Positions 17,262 through 27,302 are shown, counted from the stretch's first letter. The stretch is DNA of 64,000 nucleotides from QPIN01 sp965224575 (GCA_965224575.1 CBDCZQ010000003.1:299812-363811), one strand, 5' to 3'. The notes: generated by a model from the letters alone, not told the origin. Program-made: numbers and translations.

Positions 17262-17414
17262 TTCTTAATCGTTAAAATATACTTAGCAAGTATAGTCTTG
17301 AGCTATTTATTTATTAGTATCAAGACAAAAAAATGCATAATTTATTGGTAGACTGCTATGCCCACCTCATTTTTAATCAAAAATAGCACGTATTCTGCTA
17401 TTGATTAAGAAAAA

Positions 17415-19115
17415 TCAATTCAAATTCCAGGCAATACTTTTTAAATTTTCAGAGTCAGGTTTAACTGTTCTAGCTTCCAATGCTGAAATGCACTCAGAAA
17501 ACGTTAAAAAAACATGTTCATCTGGTATCAATCCAGAAATTAACCCAATATTTTGCAACATATCTTTTGGTTGTTCCTGAATCCCGACAATCAACACAAT
17601 AACTCCTTTCTCTTTAAGAGCCATCACTGCATCTTCTATTGCATAAATACCCGATTGATCTATATAAGGGACTAAATTCATCCGCATTATAACTACCGTC
17701 ACTTCTGGTAAAGATCTTGCCATTTCCTGAAATTTTGAGGCAAAACCAAAAAATATTGGCCCATCAAAATGTTTAATATAAATCTGTCTTTGTATTTCTT
17801 CGGATAAATTTAATTCATCATCCCATGCATCTTCTTTTACTAAATTAGCAACCGAATCTACACTTGATTTTTGCTCTACAATGTCACTCATTTTCTTCAT
17901 AAAAAGCACTGACGCCAGAACCATGCCAACAGCAACAGCTTGAAGCAAATCTACAAAAACAGTCATGGTTAATACTACCAGCATAATGATTGAATCTGCT
18001 TTAGGAACATGCGGTATATGTTTGATGCCTTTATAGTCAATAATTCCAATTCCCACAGTAATCAAAATGCCTGCTAAAACAGGAAGCGGAATCAATTTAG
18101 CATAGGCACCAGCTCCTAATAAAACCAATAATAATGCGACTCCATGAATAACACCCGACAACCGGGTTTTACCTCCTGAATTAATATTCACTACCGTTCG
18201 CATTGTGGCACCTGCCCCAGGAATACCACCAATTAAAGCAGCACCCATATTTCCTAAACCTTGCCCTATTAACTCTTTATTACTGTTGTGCTGAGTTTTA
18301 GTCATATTATCTGCAACAATAGAGGTCAATAGGGAATCAATTGTCCCCAATGCTGCCAATGTTAACGCAGGAATAATAAGTAACATTGGGTTACTCCAAT
18401 TCACACTGCTTAAAGTTCCAATTTGTAAAACAGGTAAACCTTCTGGAATATCCCCAATAATTTTAACATCTAGCCCCATTATTGTGGAAACGATTGTTAA
18501 AGCAATAAGTGCTACAAGAGCACTGGGAATAAGCTTTGTTATTCGAGGAAATAAATAGATGGTTGCAATCGTTGCTAAAGCCAAAGAAACTGATGCAAGA
18601 TTAATATCATTTATGATGGAAGGAAGTTGTGAAAAAATATCCAGAATCTTCTTCGGTGAAGTATGGCCTAAAAAAGGGAATATCTGTAACACAATAATAA
18701 TGACGCCTATCCCACTCATAAACCCTGAAACTACTGGGTATGGCATATATCGAATATATTGCCCTATCTTAAAAATACCAAGTAAGATTTGAAAAACACC
18801 CGAAAGTAGAAAAATTGCAATAATCGTTCCCAGTGCTGTTTCAAGGCTACCGCCATGCGATTCTATTGCAGTTGAAATAACAACTGCTGAAACCACTGTC
18901 ATAGGACCCGTTGGACCGCTGATTTGGGTCGGCGTACCACCAAACCAGGCAGCAATCATTCCAATAGCAATTGCGCCATAAAGCCCGGCAATCGCTCCCA
19001 TGCCCGATTGAAGACCAAAGGCTAATGCCAAAGGTAATGCGACCACACCTGCTGTTAAACCACCAAAGAAGTCACCTCTTAAGTTTGAAATGTCTATTAT
19101 TTTATTTTCACTCAT
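17415..19115 (-). CDS. SulP family inorganic anion transporter with STAS domain
   Basis: A 566-residue SulP (SLC26-type) carrier for sulfate, bicarbonate or similar anions. The N-terminal part carries LRGDFFGGLTAGVVALPLAL, the family's first conserved segment, followed by about a dozen helices. The cytoplasmic STAS domain occupies about residues 445-550 (KHFDGPIFFGFASKF, YIDQSGIYAIEDA). The substrate cannot be told from the sequence; bicarbonate is possible in a C1 metaboliser. Monocistronic, with its own terminator. Confidence 0.93.
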   Translation of the reverse strand: MSENKIIDISNLRGDFFGGLTAGVVALPLALAFGLQSGMGAIAGLYGAIAIGMIAAWFGGTPTQISGPTGPMTVVSAVVISTAIESHGGSLETALGTIIAIFLLSGVFQILLGIFKIGQYIRYMPYPVVSGFMSGIGVIIIVLQIFPFLGHTSPKKILDIFSQLPSIINDINLASVSLALATIATIYLFPRITKLIPSALVALIALTIVSTIMGLDVKIIGDIPEGLPVLQIGTLSSVNWSNPMLLIIPALTLAALGTIDSLLTSIVADNMTKTQHNSNKELIGQGLGNMGAALIGGIPGAGATMRTVVNINSGGKTRLSGVIHGVALLLVLLGAGAYAKLIPLPVLAGILITVGIGIIDYKGIKHIPHVPKADSIIMLVVLTMTVFVDLLQAVAVGMVLASVLFMKKMSDIVEQKSSVDSVANLVKEDAWDDELNLSEEIQRQIYIKHFDGPIFFGFASKFQEMARSLPEVTVVIMRMNLVPYIDQSGIYAIEDAVMALKEKGVIVLIVGIQEQPKDMLQNIGLISGLIPDEHVFLTFSECISALEARTVKPDSENLKSIAWNLN

Positions 19116-19182
19116 TTTATTATTTTAAGAATCGAAGCTAAATGATTTAAAAGTAAATTAAACTCTATTACTCTTCCAAATT

Positions 19183-19995
19183 CTAAATTTTAACTAATAC
19201 TTCCCCTCGCCCCATTTCTGCCATATCTCCACCATAACGTTGAACCCGATTAAACCGAGCTGAGTCTTTAGCAAACTTTGAGTTAAGATTTTTAAAAGAT
19301 GAAAATATCATTGGTAAAAATGACAGGGTATGCTTGCCGCAGTCATTAAAAGTGGCTGACAATTCAGGTTGATTCCATAATAAAAAAGTTCCTCGACGCA
19401 TAGCGTAACCTAAATACCGCCCTGTTGTTCCCATAACAGCAATTGTGCCGGCAACCATTCTTGATCCACAATAATCGCCCGCATTGCCTTCTACCAGCAA
19501 CACGCCTCTACGCATATGGTCTCCTGCACGTTCTCCGACATTGCCTTTAACTAAAACCAGACCACCTTTCATCCCTTGTCTATTTCCAGGCAAGGCTGCC
19601 GCTAAGAAATCACCTGCATTGCCATTAATTTCTAAGTAACCGTCTTTCATTTCGCACGCAGTGTATATTCCTGTATTACCATCCACTTTTATTGTTCCAG
19701 CCTGCATTTCCATGCCTAAATAAGCTCCAACATCACCGTGAATGGTAATTGAACCACCTTCTAATTGTTTTCCAATAAAATCTAATTTCGCAAAACTACC
19801 TTCAATTACAATATTTTGAGCATCAGACCCTTTAATTTTAAACAGCTCATCTACACGAATTTTTCTTTTGCCATTCTGTAATTCAATTTTGGCAATTTCT
19901 GCAGGGGTTAACCCTTCGAGTAAATTACACACCAAAGGTGACATATCCACGCGTTGATCTAAGCGCTGTTTCATTACAAATGTTAATGCACTCAT
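19183..19995 (-). CDS. fhcC: Formyltransferase/hydrolase complex subunit C
   Basis: FhcC is the GXGXG beta-helix subunit of the complex that moves formyl from H4MPT to methanofuran and releases formate. The 270-residue protein has the repeating GxxGxxxG pattern (VDGNTGIYTACEMKDG, INGNAGDFLAA, VKGNVGERAGDHMRRG, VEGNAGDYCG). It is the last gene of fhcBADC and overlaps fhcD by 4 bp. Confidence 0.97.
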   Translation of the reverse strand: MSALTFVMKQRLDQRVDMSPLVCNLLEGLTPAEIAKIELQNGKRKIRVDELFKIKGSDAQNIVIEGSFAKLDFIGKQLEGGSITIHGDVGAYLGMEMQAGTIKVDGNTGIYTACEMKDGYLEINGNAGDFLAAALPGNRQGMKGGLVLVKGNVGERAGDHMRRGVLLVEGNAGDYCGSRMVAGTIAVMGTTGRYLGYAMRRGTFLLWNQPELSATFNDCGKHTLSFLPMIFSSFKNLNSKFAKDSARFNRVQRYGGDMAEMGRGEVLVKI

Positions 19996-20888
19996 GCCAT
20001 AATCTCCTGCAAATGAAAGTGGAATGGCCCTAATTTACCGCCGTAGTTTCCTGCGCTGATTCGTAAAATTCCATTTTCTTTACCTAAATCACAAACTGCT
20101 TGTATTCCTACACGCATTGATTTATCAATATCTTCTTTCGTTAAGCCGTCAATCACAATTTCCATTACCGATTCACAATCCATAGACAGTTCAGTTTTTG
20201 TCATACCTTTTAATGTAGGACAAAATGCATCGTTACTGGATGCGCCCAAGGCAGGGTATTTTGAACCCACTTTAGAACCAGACCTAACCACACCCCCTGG
20301 AAACGGCATAATCACATTGGGTATTTTGCGCATTTCTTCAATTGCCGCTTCACAAGCAGCTAACGCTTGTTCTTGTGATTGAGCTAATACTAAAAAGTTA
20401 CCGCCACCAACGGCTTCAACACGCCCTGTGGTTTCTTCGGTTAAAAACTCACCATCCATGACAGGAATACGCCAATAACGCTTGCCCATTATTTTTTTTG
20501 AGATTTGAAAACCATCACCAAAATAACGTAGGTTTTTACCTAATGGAATTTGTACATCACTATCAAGCCCTGCAAATAAAGCAGAGGTAGGTGAAGTTAA
20601 TACACACTGTCCTGCTCTAGTTTCTAATTGCTTGGCTAAACTTTTTCCACCCATTGCAAAAAGTAAAATAGCTACACCGGGTCTGCCATCTGGCGTTTCT
20701 GATGGGTCTAGCACTTTTTCTATACCTGCTTCACAGCCACATGCAATCACTGAGGTTGCAAAGCCTGTCATCGCTTGCGCTGAAATCATCGCCCATTTTG
20801 CATTTAATGCGGTAATAATGACGCGTGTTGCTTTCATCCCAAAGGCTTCGGCAAAAGTCTCATCAATTGTTACACCATTGATAATCAT
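19992..20888 (-). CDS. fhcD: Formylmethanofuran:H4MPT formyltransferase (complex subunit D)
   Basis: Transfers the formyl group between 5-formyl-H4MPT and methanofuran. The 298 residues begin MIINGVTIDETFAEAFGMKA, the Ftr signature, and include PDGRPGVAILLFAMGG and RSGSKVGSKYPALGASSND. Overlaps fhcC and fhcA by 4 bp on each side, so the complex is made from one message. Confidence 0.97.
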   Translation of the reverse strand: MIINGVTIDETFAEAFGMKATRVIITALNAKWAMISAQAMTGFATSVIACGCEAGIEKVLDPSETPDGRPGVAILLFAMGGKSLAKQLETRAGQCVLTSPTSALFAGLDSDVQIPLGKNLRYFGDGFQISKKIMGKRYWRIPVMDGEFLTEETTGRVEAVGGGNFLVLAQSQEQALAACEAAIEEMRKIPNVIMPFPGGVVRSGSKVGSKYPALGASSNDAFCPTLKGMTKTELSMDCESVMEIVIDGLTKEDIDKSMRVGIQAVCDLGKENGILRISAGNYGGKLGPFHFHLQEIMA

Positions 20889-22549
20889 ACTTTTTCCCCT
20901 ACTGTCGGATGCACCGTAATACTGCCGCGCCCATCTTCTGTAATCTCATCATCACTGATGGTGAAGTTACCCATTTTCATGGTCATATATTTATCAAAAT
21001 ATTTCTTCAAATCTTTTTCGACTGACTTATCATATTCAGGTCTGACCACATGCGTTGTACCCCAAACGGTTTTGACTATTTCGCCATCTTTAACAACCTC
21101 TTCACCATTTTTAAATACATAATCTGGCTTTTCAAACATTTTCTCTCGGTTTTCATTTTCGGTGTATACCGTTATATCTGCCCAATCATCTTTGCCTAAA
21201 GCACCGCGCCCTACTAAGCCCGTAATTTTAGCTGCGCCTGCACGAGTCAGAATTGCAATTTCCTGCATGGTATATTCACGATCAATCGAAGCCAATGTGC
21301 TCATTTTTTGCGCTTCTGGGTGAATGGTCACCAACATATCGTTACGGAAACTTTTATCCATCAATAAGCGAATCAAATGCGGATAAGAAGTGAACGGTGC
21401 GCCATTGGGGTGATCTGTGGTTAAAAAGATCCGCCAAGGATCATCCACCAATAAGAAAATTTCTAAGCCTATCGCCCATTGCAATGCGTTTACAAAATTC
21501 TGATCTCTGTATTTGAATGGCACTAAGCCACAGCCCGCATCACATTCAATATCCATGCACACCCATTTATTGGGGCTGGCAATACCATGATTGGCATATT
21601 GACGCTGATTATCACCCGATGCTGTAACCGTTTGACCAAACATAATCTGCCCGACATCAACCGACATGTTTTTATTCTTATTAATAGACTCTGCAATTTG
21701 TGCTGCGCCTGAAGAGAACTTAAAGTCACCTTCTGTGCCATAGCTATGAAACTGTACATGAGTTAAATGTACCGGTAAGCCATCAACCCCTGCAATTGAA
21801 TCTAAGGTTGTTTGAATATTGCCAGGTACACCTAAATTACTGCCATGTACGTGTAAAGGATGCGATATACCCAGCTCTTTAATCGCGGTTGCCAGTGATT
21901 TTAAAATATCTCTTGGCGTAACATTATAATGAACATTTTTTTCATCTAAATCCAGCTGACGCTGATTAAATTTAAAGGCACTAATTCCACCTGGGTTTAC
22001 AACTTTAATCCCCACACCTTGCGCCGCTCGTAAAGTCCAAGCCACATAATCATTAATCGCTTGCTGATCTTTTTTAGCTGTCATCATACGCAGGAAGTAA
22101 TCATCACTCCCCAGCATCACATAACCGCCTTTATCCAGCATCGGTACATCGCCCATTTCCATGTGTGCTTGTCTGGCATTGACTGGCAATACAGCTGGCT
22201 CAAAGGCTGCGGTATAGCCCATTTCTGCATAGCGATAGCCTGTTACAAAGGTACTTGGCATCGCATGGCCTGTCCCCGCCCGTTTAATATCGGTATGGGC
22301 AACTGGATCAATCCGATGATTTTCTGGCATTAACATCCGCGCAATATTGCCTTTGCCACCGCCAATATGGGTATGCAAATCAATCGCGCCCGCCATGACT
22401 ACTTTGCCTTTGATATTGTATTCTTTATCAGGCTGAGCATTTCTTGGCTTATTTACAATTTTGCCATCTTTAATATAAATGTCTTTTTGTTTGCCATTTA
22501 TTTTATTGGCAGGATCATAGACAATACCGCCCGTTAATTTTGTTAACAT
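20885..22549 (-). CDS. fhcA: Formyltransferase/hydrolase complex subunit A (amidohydrolase)
   Basis: The hydrolase subunit that cleaves formylmethanofuran to formate and methanofuran. The 554-residue protein has an amidohydrolase metal site (AIDLHTHIGGG near residue 55), HVHGSNLG near residue 235, and a long FmdA-type C-terminal region (ADITVYTENENREKMF). It is separated from fhcB by 1 bp. Confidence 0.97.
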   Translation of the reverse strand: MLTKLTGGIVYDPANKINGKQKDIYIKDGKIVNKPRNAQPDKEYNIKGKVVMAGAIDLHTHIGGGKGNIARMLMPENHRIDPVAHTDIKRAGTGHAMPSTFVTGYRYAEMGYTAAFEPAVLPVNARQAHMEMGDVPMLDKGGYVMLGSDDYFLRMMTAKKDQQAINDYVAWTLRAAQGVGIKVVNPGGISAFKFNQRQLDLDEKNVHYNVTPRDILKSLATAIKELGISHPLHVHGSNLGVPGNIQTTLDSIAGVDGLPVHLTHVQFHSYGTEGDFKFSSGAAQIAESINKNKNMSVDVGQIMFGQTVTASGDNQRQYANHGIASPNKWVCMDIECDAGCGLVPFKYRDQNFVNALQWAIGLEIFLLVDDPWRIFLTTDHPNGAPFTSYPHLIRLLMDKSFRNDMLVTIHPEAQKMSTLASIDREYTMQEIAILTRAGAAKITGLVGRGALGKDDWADITVYTENENREKMFEKPDYVFKNGEEVVKDGEIVKTVWGTTHVVRPEYDKSVEKDLKKYFDKYMTMKMGNFTISDDEITEDGRGSITVHPTVGEKV

Positions 22550-22550
22550 G

Positions 22551-23819
22551 TTAACTCACCAATGCCTGTTCAATCGCTGTCAATACTTCTGCCGTACTGG
22601 GCAGCCCAGAATCTCTTAATTTTTTTAACCGGATGGCGACCACATTATCTAAACGATAAGCATGGCCTGAATGATCTATGCCTGGCGTCCCAATGGGGAT
22701 AAACACTTCTGGCTCTTCTTCAAACTCCATCCCTGAACGTGCAACAACAATGGTTGGGATTTTTCCGCCACAAGGTGGAACGGCACTGGTATTAAAAGCT
22801 TGTACCCATAAAAAAGCATCCACTTCACCATTATCAAACATGGTATTTATATCGTATAAAAAGGGGTCATATTCTGGAATATCACTGGAAAAACGCATTC
22901 TGGCAGGATAGCCTGTTTGCCAACCACAGACTTGGTTTGCTGTTTGGTCGCCCTCTTTTCCGCCTAAAGGAAAACCAGAGCATCTAACACCAGAGGCATT
23001 AACATCTTTTACCATTTCACAAAGCATTTGCACGGTTAATTCTGCTTGAGAATAATCTAACGCCCCTGCAGCCCAAGTCACCACACCATACGTTGCTTTT
23101 TTTAATTTATCAGCGACTTTTTTTAGATCGGCTACCTTTATACCCGCCACTTGTTCCACTAAAACAAGGTGGTCTTTAACTAAGGCTCTTAATACCGCCA
23201 TCACTTCTGGTAAATCAGCATCTGCACATTCTAGTACTTTGGCTTTGGTTTTTTTAGGTGAAGTAGATGCTTTACCTGACGGTTTTTTACCAATATAAAT
23301 AACTTCTCGCTTGCCGGTATCTTTAAGAAACATGGACTCTTTATTCCAAAGATACCGCTGGTAAAACTGAGGCGAGAAGGCTTCTAAATCACAGCCAACT
23401 ACGATAAATAAATCACAGCGGTTTTTTATCTCAGCCAGTGTGGTATTCATCCAGCCTGAATCCTGCATGGCTAAAAAGTTACGTTTAGCCCCTGTAAAAT
23501 TCATATTATCAACCACTGCGCCATTGCGGTCTGCTAAAGCCATCAGTGCGCGCATACCGTTTACATCAGTAGCACAGCCACCTATTACGGGTTGATTAGA
23601 TTTTTTAAAAATTTTAGCAGCTCTATTAACAGCAACGCCAAGAGAAACCACTTTACCATCAACTCTAGGATCTATATCGGCAATTGCTTCCTCAAATGCG
23701 GGTGTATTAACAGCACACCCATTTTCAGTGACCTTTATTGATACACCATTGACCTGAATGGTCAAATCATCCGAGCCTATTCCGCAAAAAGGACTGGGTA
23801 CTTCAGTTATTGTTGTCAC
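22551..23819 (-). CDS. fhcB: Formyltransferase/hydrolase complex subunit B
   Basis: Related to the molybdopterin subunit FmdB/FwdB but, as in other methylotrophs, it acts in a complex without a redox role. The 422 residues start with PSPFCGIGSDDL and contain NQPVIGGCATDVNGMRA and VRCSGFPLGGKEGDQTANQV. It is the first gene of the operon. Together with fhcA, D and C it completes the H4MPT oxidation branch to formate. Confidence 0.96.
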   Translation of the reverse strand: MTTITEVPSPFCGIGSDDLTIQVNGVSIKVTENGCAVNTPAFEEAIADIDPRVDGKVVSLGVAVNRAAKIFKKSNQPVIGGCATDVNGMRALMALADRNGAVVDNMNFTGAKRNFLAMQDSGWMNTTLAEIKNRCDLFIVVGCDLEAFSPQFYQRYLWNKESMFLKDTGKREVIYIGKKPSGKASTSPKKTKAKVLECADADLPEVMAVLRALVKDHLVLVEQVAGIKVADLKKVADKLKKATYGVVTWAAGALDYSQAELTVQMLCEMVKDVNASGVRCSGFPLGGKEGDQTANQVCGWQTGYPARMRFSSDIPEYDPFLYDINTMFDNGEVDAFLWVQAFNTSAVPPCGGKIPTIVVARSGMEFEEEPEVFIPIGTPGIDHSGHAYRLDNVVAIRLKKLRDSGLPSTAEVLTAIEQALVS

Positions 23820-24396
23820 TGGCTTTACCTCTGGATTTTATTTTTTTATTCAAAAATAGCACGGTTTTTTAACACCTTTTTTTTCATCAAATGTAAAAGC
23901 TGTTAAGAATAGCATTTTTAACACCTTTTATCCAAACCTAGCCTTACCCAGCACTTATTGAGTTTAATAAGTTTATTTTGATAAATTAGTAACCAGCAAA
24001 TATATTTTGTTGTGAAATCTTTTCAAAAAGAATCTAAATTTTATAAAAGCCAGATATAAGGGATTACAGCTGGAATATTCAACTAAAATTTTTAAAAAAA
24101 TATATATTTTAAACATAAAAGTGCAAGTCTACATAATTTAAGAAGATAGTAATCAGCCCATTAAATTAAGTGATATATGTTTTTTATCAATACTTTACAT
24201 AGATTAAGCTTGTTATCCTATATGTACCCCTAAATTATATTTCTGTCAATACAAGCCAGATTCATCTATAGTATGCAAAGCTACAGATTTTGTTATTGGC
24301 AAATAGGTTGTTCCACACAGGATTATTCCTAACTAAAGTTTCATGTTTCATTACCTGTACGCATTACTTTTTTATTTTTTTTACAGGTGAATTTTT
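23820..24396. other. Divergent spacer and csp leader, 577 bp
   Basis: AT-rich region holding the promoters of fhcBADC (minus) and the cold-shock gene (plus). A TATAGT at 24267-24272 could be a -10 for csp, which would give a leader of about 110 bases. Long leaders are usual for cspA-type genes. No good -35 match is seen. TTTTTTACAGGTGAATTTTT precedes the csp ATG; the AGGTGA is its ribosome site. Confidence 0.5.
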
Positions 24397-24600
24397 ATGT
24401 CTACAGGTACAGTTAAATGGTTTAACGAATCTAAAGGTTTTGGTTTTATTTCCCAAGATGATGGTGAATCCGATGTTTTCGTACATTTTAGTGCTATTCA
24501 GGGTGATGGTTTCAAAACTCTAAATGAAGGTCAAGCAGTTACTTATGAAGTTGAAGATGGCCCTAAAGGTCCGCAAGCAACAAGTGTCACTCCTGCATAA
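24397..24600 (+). CDS. CspA-family cold-shock protein
   Basis: A 67-residue single-stranded nucleic-acid-binding protein with both RNP motifs, KGFGFI and VFVHFSAI, after TGTVKWFNESKG. It is a standard five-strand OB fold and probably an RNA chaperone. An intrinsic terminator and then an RNA-binding protein gene follow. Confidence 0.96.
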   Translation: MSTGTVKWFNESKGFGFISQDDGESDVFVHFSAIQGDGFKTLNEGQAVTYEVEDGPKGPQATSVTPA

Positions 24601-24611
24601 GTTAAAGACCT

Positions 24612-24658
24612 TAAACGCAGAGCTCTATCATTAGGTAAATGTTCTGCGTTTTAGTTAG
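24612..24658 (+). terminator. Terminator after csp
   Basis: AACGCAGA pairs with TCTGCGTT across a 23-base loop and is followed by TTAGTTAG. The long loop makes it weaker than the other terminators here. Confidence 0.6.
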
Positions 24659-24705
24659 CTTAACTCAAGAACTTAAAGTATCCATATTCCAAACGGGAAA
24701 TTCTA

Positions 24706-24972
24706 TTGAAAAAACTATTTATTGGCAACCTACCTGCCGACACTTCCGAGCAAGAACTTGAAGACCTATTTTCAGAATTTGGTAAAGTGCGTGGTTCAAA
24801 ACTTGTAACTGATGTTTTTTCTGGTCAATGCAAAGGTTTTGGTTTTATCGAAATGGAAGGTCATGAAGCAAGAGCAGCTATTGCTGGTCTAGATGGTAAA
24901 GATTTTAAAGGTAAATCATTAAAGGTTAATTTTGAGACACCTAAAGCAGGAGGTCGTCGAGGTCGTCGTTAA
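24706..24972 (+). CDS. RRM-type RNA-binding protein
   Basis: An 88-residue RNA-recognition-motif protein. RNP2 is LFIGNL at residues 4-9 and RNP1 is CKGFGFIEM near residue 43. The tail is a short RGG-like basic end (GGRRGRR). It uses a TTG start: no ATG is available, ACGGGAAA lies upstream, and LFIGNL must lie near the N-terminus. Bacterial RRM proteins of this kind are often cold-induced, which fits its place beside csp. Confidence 0.92.
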   Translation: MKKLFIGNLPADTSEQELEDLFSEFGKVRGSKLVTDVFSGQCKGFGFIEMEGHEARAAIAGLDGKDFKGKSLKVNFETPKAGGRRGRR

Positions 24973-24989
24973 CACCTAAGTTTGATCAT

Positions 24990-25035
24990 CTTGGGTTCAA
25001 ATGTTGCTCCTTTCTGAACCCACTTCTTTTTATTT
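24990..25035 (+). terminator. Terminator after the RRM gene
   Basis: TGGGTTCA pairs with TGAACCCA across a 15-base loop, followed by CTTCTTTTTATTT. Confidence 0.75.
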
Positions 25036-25297
25036 CTTGCTATTCTCTATTCAAACTAACTTAATTTTATCCTTTAGATAGTTTGCTATATTAATAATTC
25101 CTGAATTCGTATAACAATTGCTCGCTCTCTTGAATTACCCTAGAAAATTCTGTGGAACACTAGATTTGTGAATGTTATTACATATCACATGTGTCTGGTT
25201 TTATTATCTATCTCCCATTTGCTGAAAGGAAGTCACTTTACGTTTTTTCTAGGGCTAAGTATCTAGCAAAAAACTCAAACAACAAGGGGGAGAAGAA
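25036..25297. other. Intergenic, 262 bp, no gene seen
   Basis: AT-rich, with no repeat or hairpin that I could support. AAGGGGGAGAAG is the ribosome site for the gene at 25298. Confidence 0.5.
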
Positions 25298-25684
25298 ATG
25301 AAAATCATTTTATTGTTAAGTGCAATTATAGTTATTACACCTACTTATGCAGACATATACAAATGTCAGCATATTGAGAAAATATCTTACCAATCAGATC
25401 CCTGTAAAAATAACAAAGGGGTAAAATTTAGGCTCAATCAAGATATAAGTTCTGAACAACATCAAATTGCCTTAAAAAAACTTAAACTAGAGCTGATAGA
25501 AAGAGCGAAAACGGAACAGATCTCTAAAGAAAACTATAATAAAGAGCGTTCAATGCAAACTAATGAAAAAATCGCTAACGCTAGCTACCTCAATGCAATA
25601 CAATCTTCCAGACAAGCTGATGCTTTAGAGTTACGCAATAGAATTGAAATAAATAAGCCTTCTAGACACCGTCATTTCTATTAG
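25298..25684 (+). CDS. Secreted small protein with DUF4124-like start
   Basis: A 128-residue protein with a signal peptide (1-18, ending TYA), then DIYKCQ...ISYQSDPC, the pattern of DUF4124 (a short two-cysteine envelope domain). The rest is a charged, probably coiled-coil region with many Glu, Lys and Gln. Function unknown; the gene is alone. Confidence 0.7.
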   Translation: MKIILLLSAIIVITPTYADIYKCQHIEKISYQSDPCKNNKGVKFRLNQDISSEQHQIALKKLKLELIERAKTEQISKENYNKERSMQTNEKIANASYLNAIQSSRQADALELRNRIEINKPSRHRHFY

Positions 25685-25707
25685 CTTAAGAAGTTACTAC
25701 TGTATTA

Positions 25708-25790
25708 GTTAGGCTGCCGTCTTTTTCGCAATCCAACAAAGGTATGTCAAAAAGACTGGGTTAACGATAAAGCCGTTAGCCCAACCTTAC
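25708..25790. repeat. REP/BIME, two-hairpin unit
   Basis: GTTAGGCTGCCGTCTTTTTC is followed 30 bp on by CTGGGTTAACGATAAAGCCG and TTAGCCCAACCTTAC. A somewhat diverged member of the GTAGGTTGGG family, between two converging genes. Confidence 0.8.
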
Positions 25791-25854
25791 GAAGTTTTCC
25801 TTAAGGGGGCACCACTATGCTCATGTATATATAAAACTAAAAATACAAATTTGA

Positions 25855-26679
25855 TTAATTACAGAACCCTAGCTCGGTAAAACTTATTGTTTGCCATCCA
25901 TTATTATTTGTAAAGTACCACAAGGTATCGTTTGGCTCTGCGCCATGAGGTAAAGCAAGACTTAATACCTTCAATCTTGAGCCTCCAGTCGTATCTTGAC
26001 AAGTAAAATTATCACTACATTGATACCCTTTCCCAGACTTTACACCCACATATTGTCTGAAATTATTGATGCATTTGCCCATAAAAAGTATATTATTCAC
26101 ACCTTTTGCTCCATTCACATCATCTTGCCTTAAGCTATCCACACTAGCAACAAATGGACCCATGATTGAATTAGACCCCTGAGGAGTATGATCTAACCCT
26201 AGAACATGACCTAATTCATGTATGGCAACGCGACGAAAATCTTGTAATGACTCTCCTCCTACCGCAGTTCTCCCAGGCCCTTCATATACATTCCAGCTTT
26301 TATTGATATTAAAAGTTATATCGGCCTGAACTTTTATCCCTGTAGTACGACTAAAAAGACTATGAGTAACCGCTAAGGCGCTTCCAAATTCATCTCCACA
26401 GTCTGTTGTCGTAAAACCTACACCATTTCTCTCATCATTATCATCGCAAGGAGCAGAAAACTCTCGAACAATAAAAAAACTAAAGTCAGTTACCTCATTC
26501 CATCTAGCCATTGCTGTTTCAAAGGTCTCATTCCATAACCCACCAGCACCTGCCACATCTACCGTCATTGTAATCTCTGTACTAGGCCAGCGAGTCCCAC
26601 TTAATTCATAAGCAAATATACTTTCAGAAACAAGAGTTAAGCATAAGAAAATTTTTATAACTTTGTTTGTAATATTCAT
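25855..26679 (-). CDS. Secreted matrixin-like zinc metalloprotease (M10 type)
   Basis: A 274-residue exported protein with a signal peptide (1-22, ending IFA). The zinc site HELGHVLGLDH has the metzincin pattern HExxHxxGxxH, and the Met-turn is probably SIMGPF. An early TRWP...ITMTVD stretch resembles matrixin cores. The C-terminal 70 residues have four cysteines that may form disulfides. ATG at 26679 has AGGGGA upstream and is preferred over the one 15 bases earlier. The gene before it encodes a second secreted protein, and the pair is spaced as an operon. Confidence 0.88.
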   Translation of the reverse strand: MNITNKVIKIFLCLTLVSESIFAYELSGTRWPSTEITMTVDVAGAGGLWNETFETAMARWNEVTDFSFFIVREFSAPCDDNDERNGVGFTTTDCGDEFGSALAVTHSLFSRTTGIKVQADITFNINKSWNVYEGPGRTAVGGESLQDFRRVAIHELGHVLGLDHTPQGSNSIMGPFVASVDSLRQDDVNGAKGVNNILFMGKCINNFRQYVGVKSGKGYQCSDNFTCQDTTGGSRLKVLSLALPHGAEPNDTLWYFTNNNGWQTISFTELGFCN

Positions 26680-26690
26680 TATTATTCCCC

Positions 26691-27302
26691 TCATTCCATA
26701 TCTACAATTTTTTTCAATTGGCTTTTTACTTCATCTAATAACATCGCCTGATCTTTTTGCTTACTTGTCTGTACACCAGAGGCAACATCAGCTGATAAGT
26801 TTTGTTCGACACCTTTCTTCTTAGGCTCTAAACGATTTACATGGGAAATGGACTCACCAGAAACAGAAAAAACTCGTTTTTTACCTGCTTTATCTGTAAC
26901 AATATTCATTTGACCTTGAGCCCAGCCTGTTAATGGATGAATATAATGCTTTGTAAGGCTTTTTATAAAATAAATTCCTTCTTCTCCTACCTGAGGAATG
27001 ACCATATCAGTGACTGATGAAACTTGATCTCCTTTTTTACCACCCGGGTATCGAATTTCAATCGTTTTATCAATATAATCACCTTTGATAACATCGATAA
27101 TTTCAAAAGTAACATAGGTATAAACCCGATTTCGATCTGATGGTGTTTTATATTCAAGATTAACAACTTTTCCTTCAAAAACCAGTTCTGAGTCACTAAC
27201 GACCTCGTCAATAGTTAAATTTTCATACATTGAAGAATAGCCAGAAATTGGAAAAAAAAGAAAACATAAATATATAAAATGAGTGAGTTTAAATTTGATC
27301 AT
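26691..27302 (-). CDS. Secreted protein paired with the matrixin protease
   Basis: A 203-residue exported protein (signal peptide about 1-23). It has a beta-rich domain with VVSDSELVFEGKVVNLEYKT, YTYVTFEIIDVIKGDY and IEIRYPGGKKGDQ, and a lysine-rich helical tail. The E-x-D/E-VIKG pattern is common in bacterial exported proteins found next to matrixins, for which no function is known. ATG at 27302 follows AAGGA and gives the signal peptide directly. Confidence 0.65.
   Translation of the reverse strand: MIKFKLTHFIYLCFLFFPISGYSSMYENLTIDEVVSDSELVFEGKVVNLEYKTPSDRNRVYTYVTFEIIDVIKGDYIDKTIEIRYPGGKKGDQVSSVTDMVIPQVGEEGIYFIKSLTKHYIHPLTGWAQGQMNIVTDKAGKKRVFSVSGESISHVNRLEPKKKGVEQNLSADVASGVQTSKQKDQAMLLDEVKSQLKKIVDME

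Noticed and set aside
19115..19183. SulP transporter as part of the fhc operon
   Set aside because: Same strand as fhcC but separated by about 70 bp and with its own terminator; no functional tie is shown.
24244..24272. csp promoter with TGTCAA as -35
   Set aside because: Only the TATAGT -10 is convincing; the -35 match is too weak to call.
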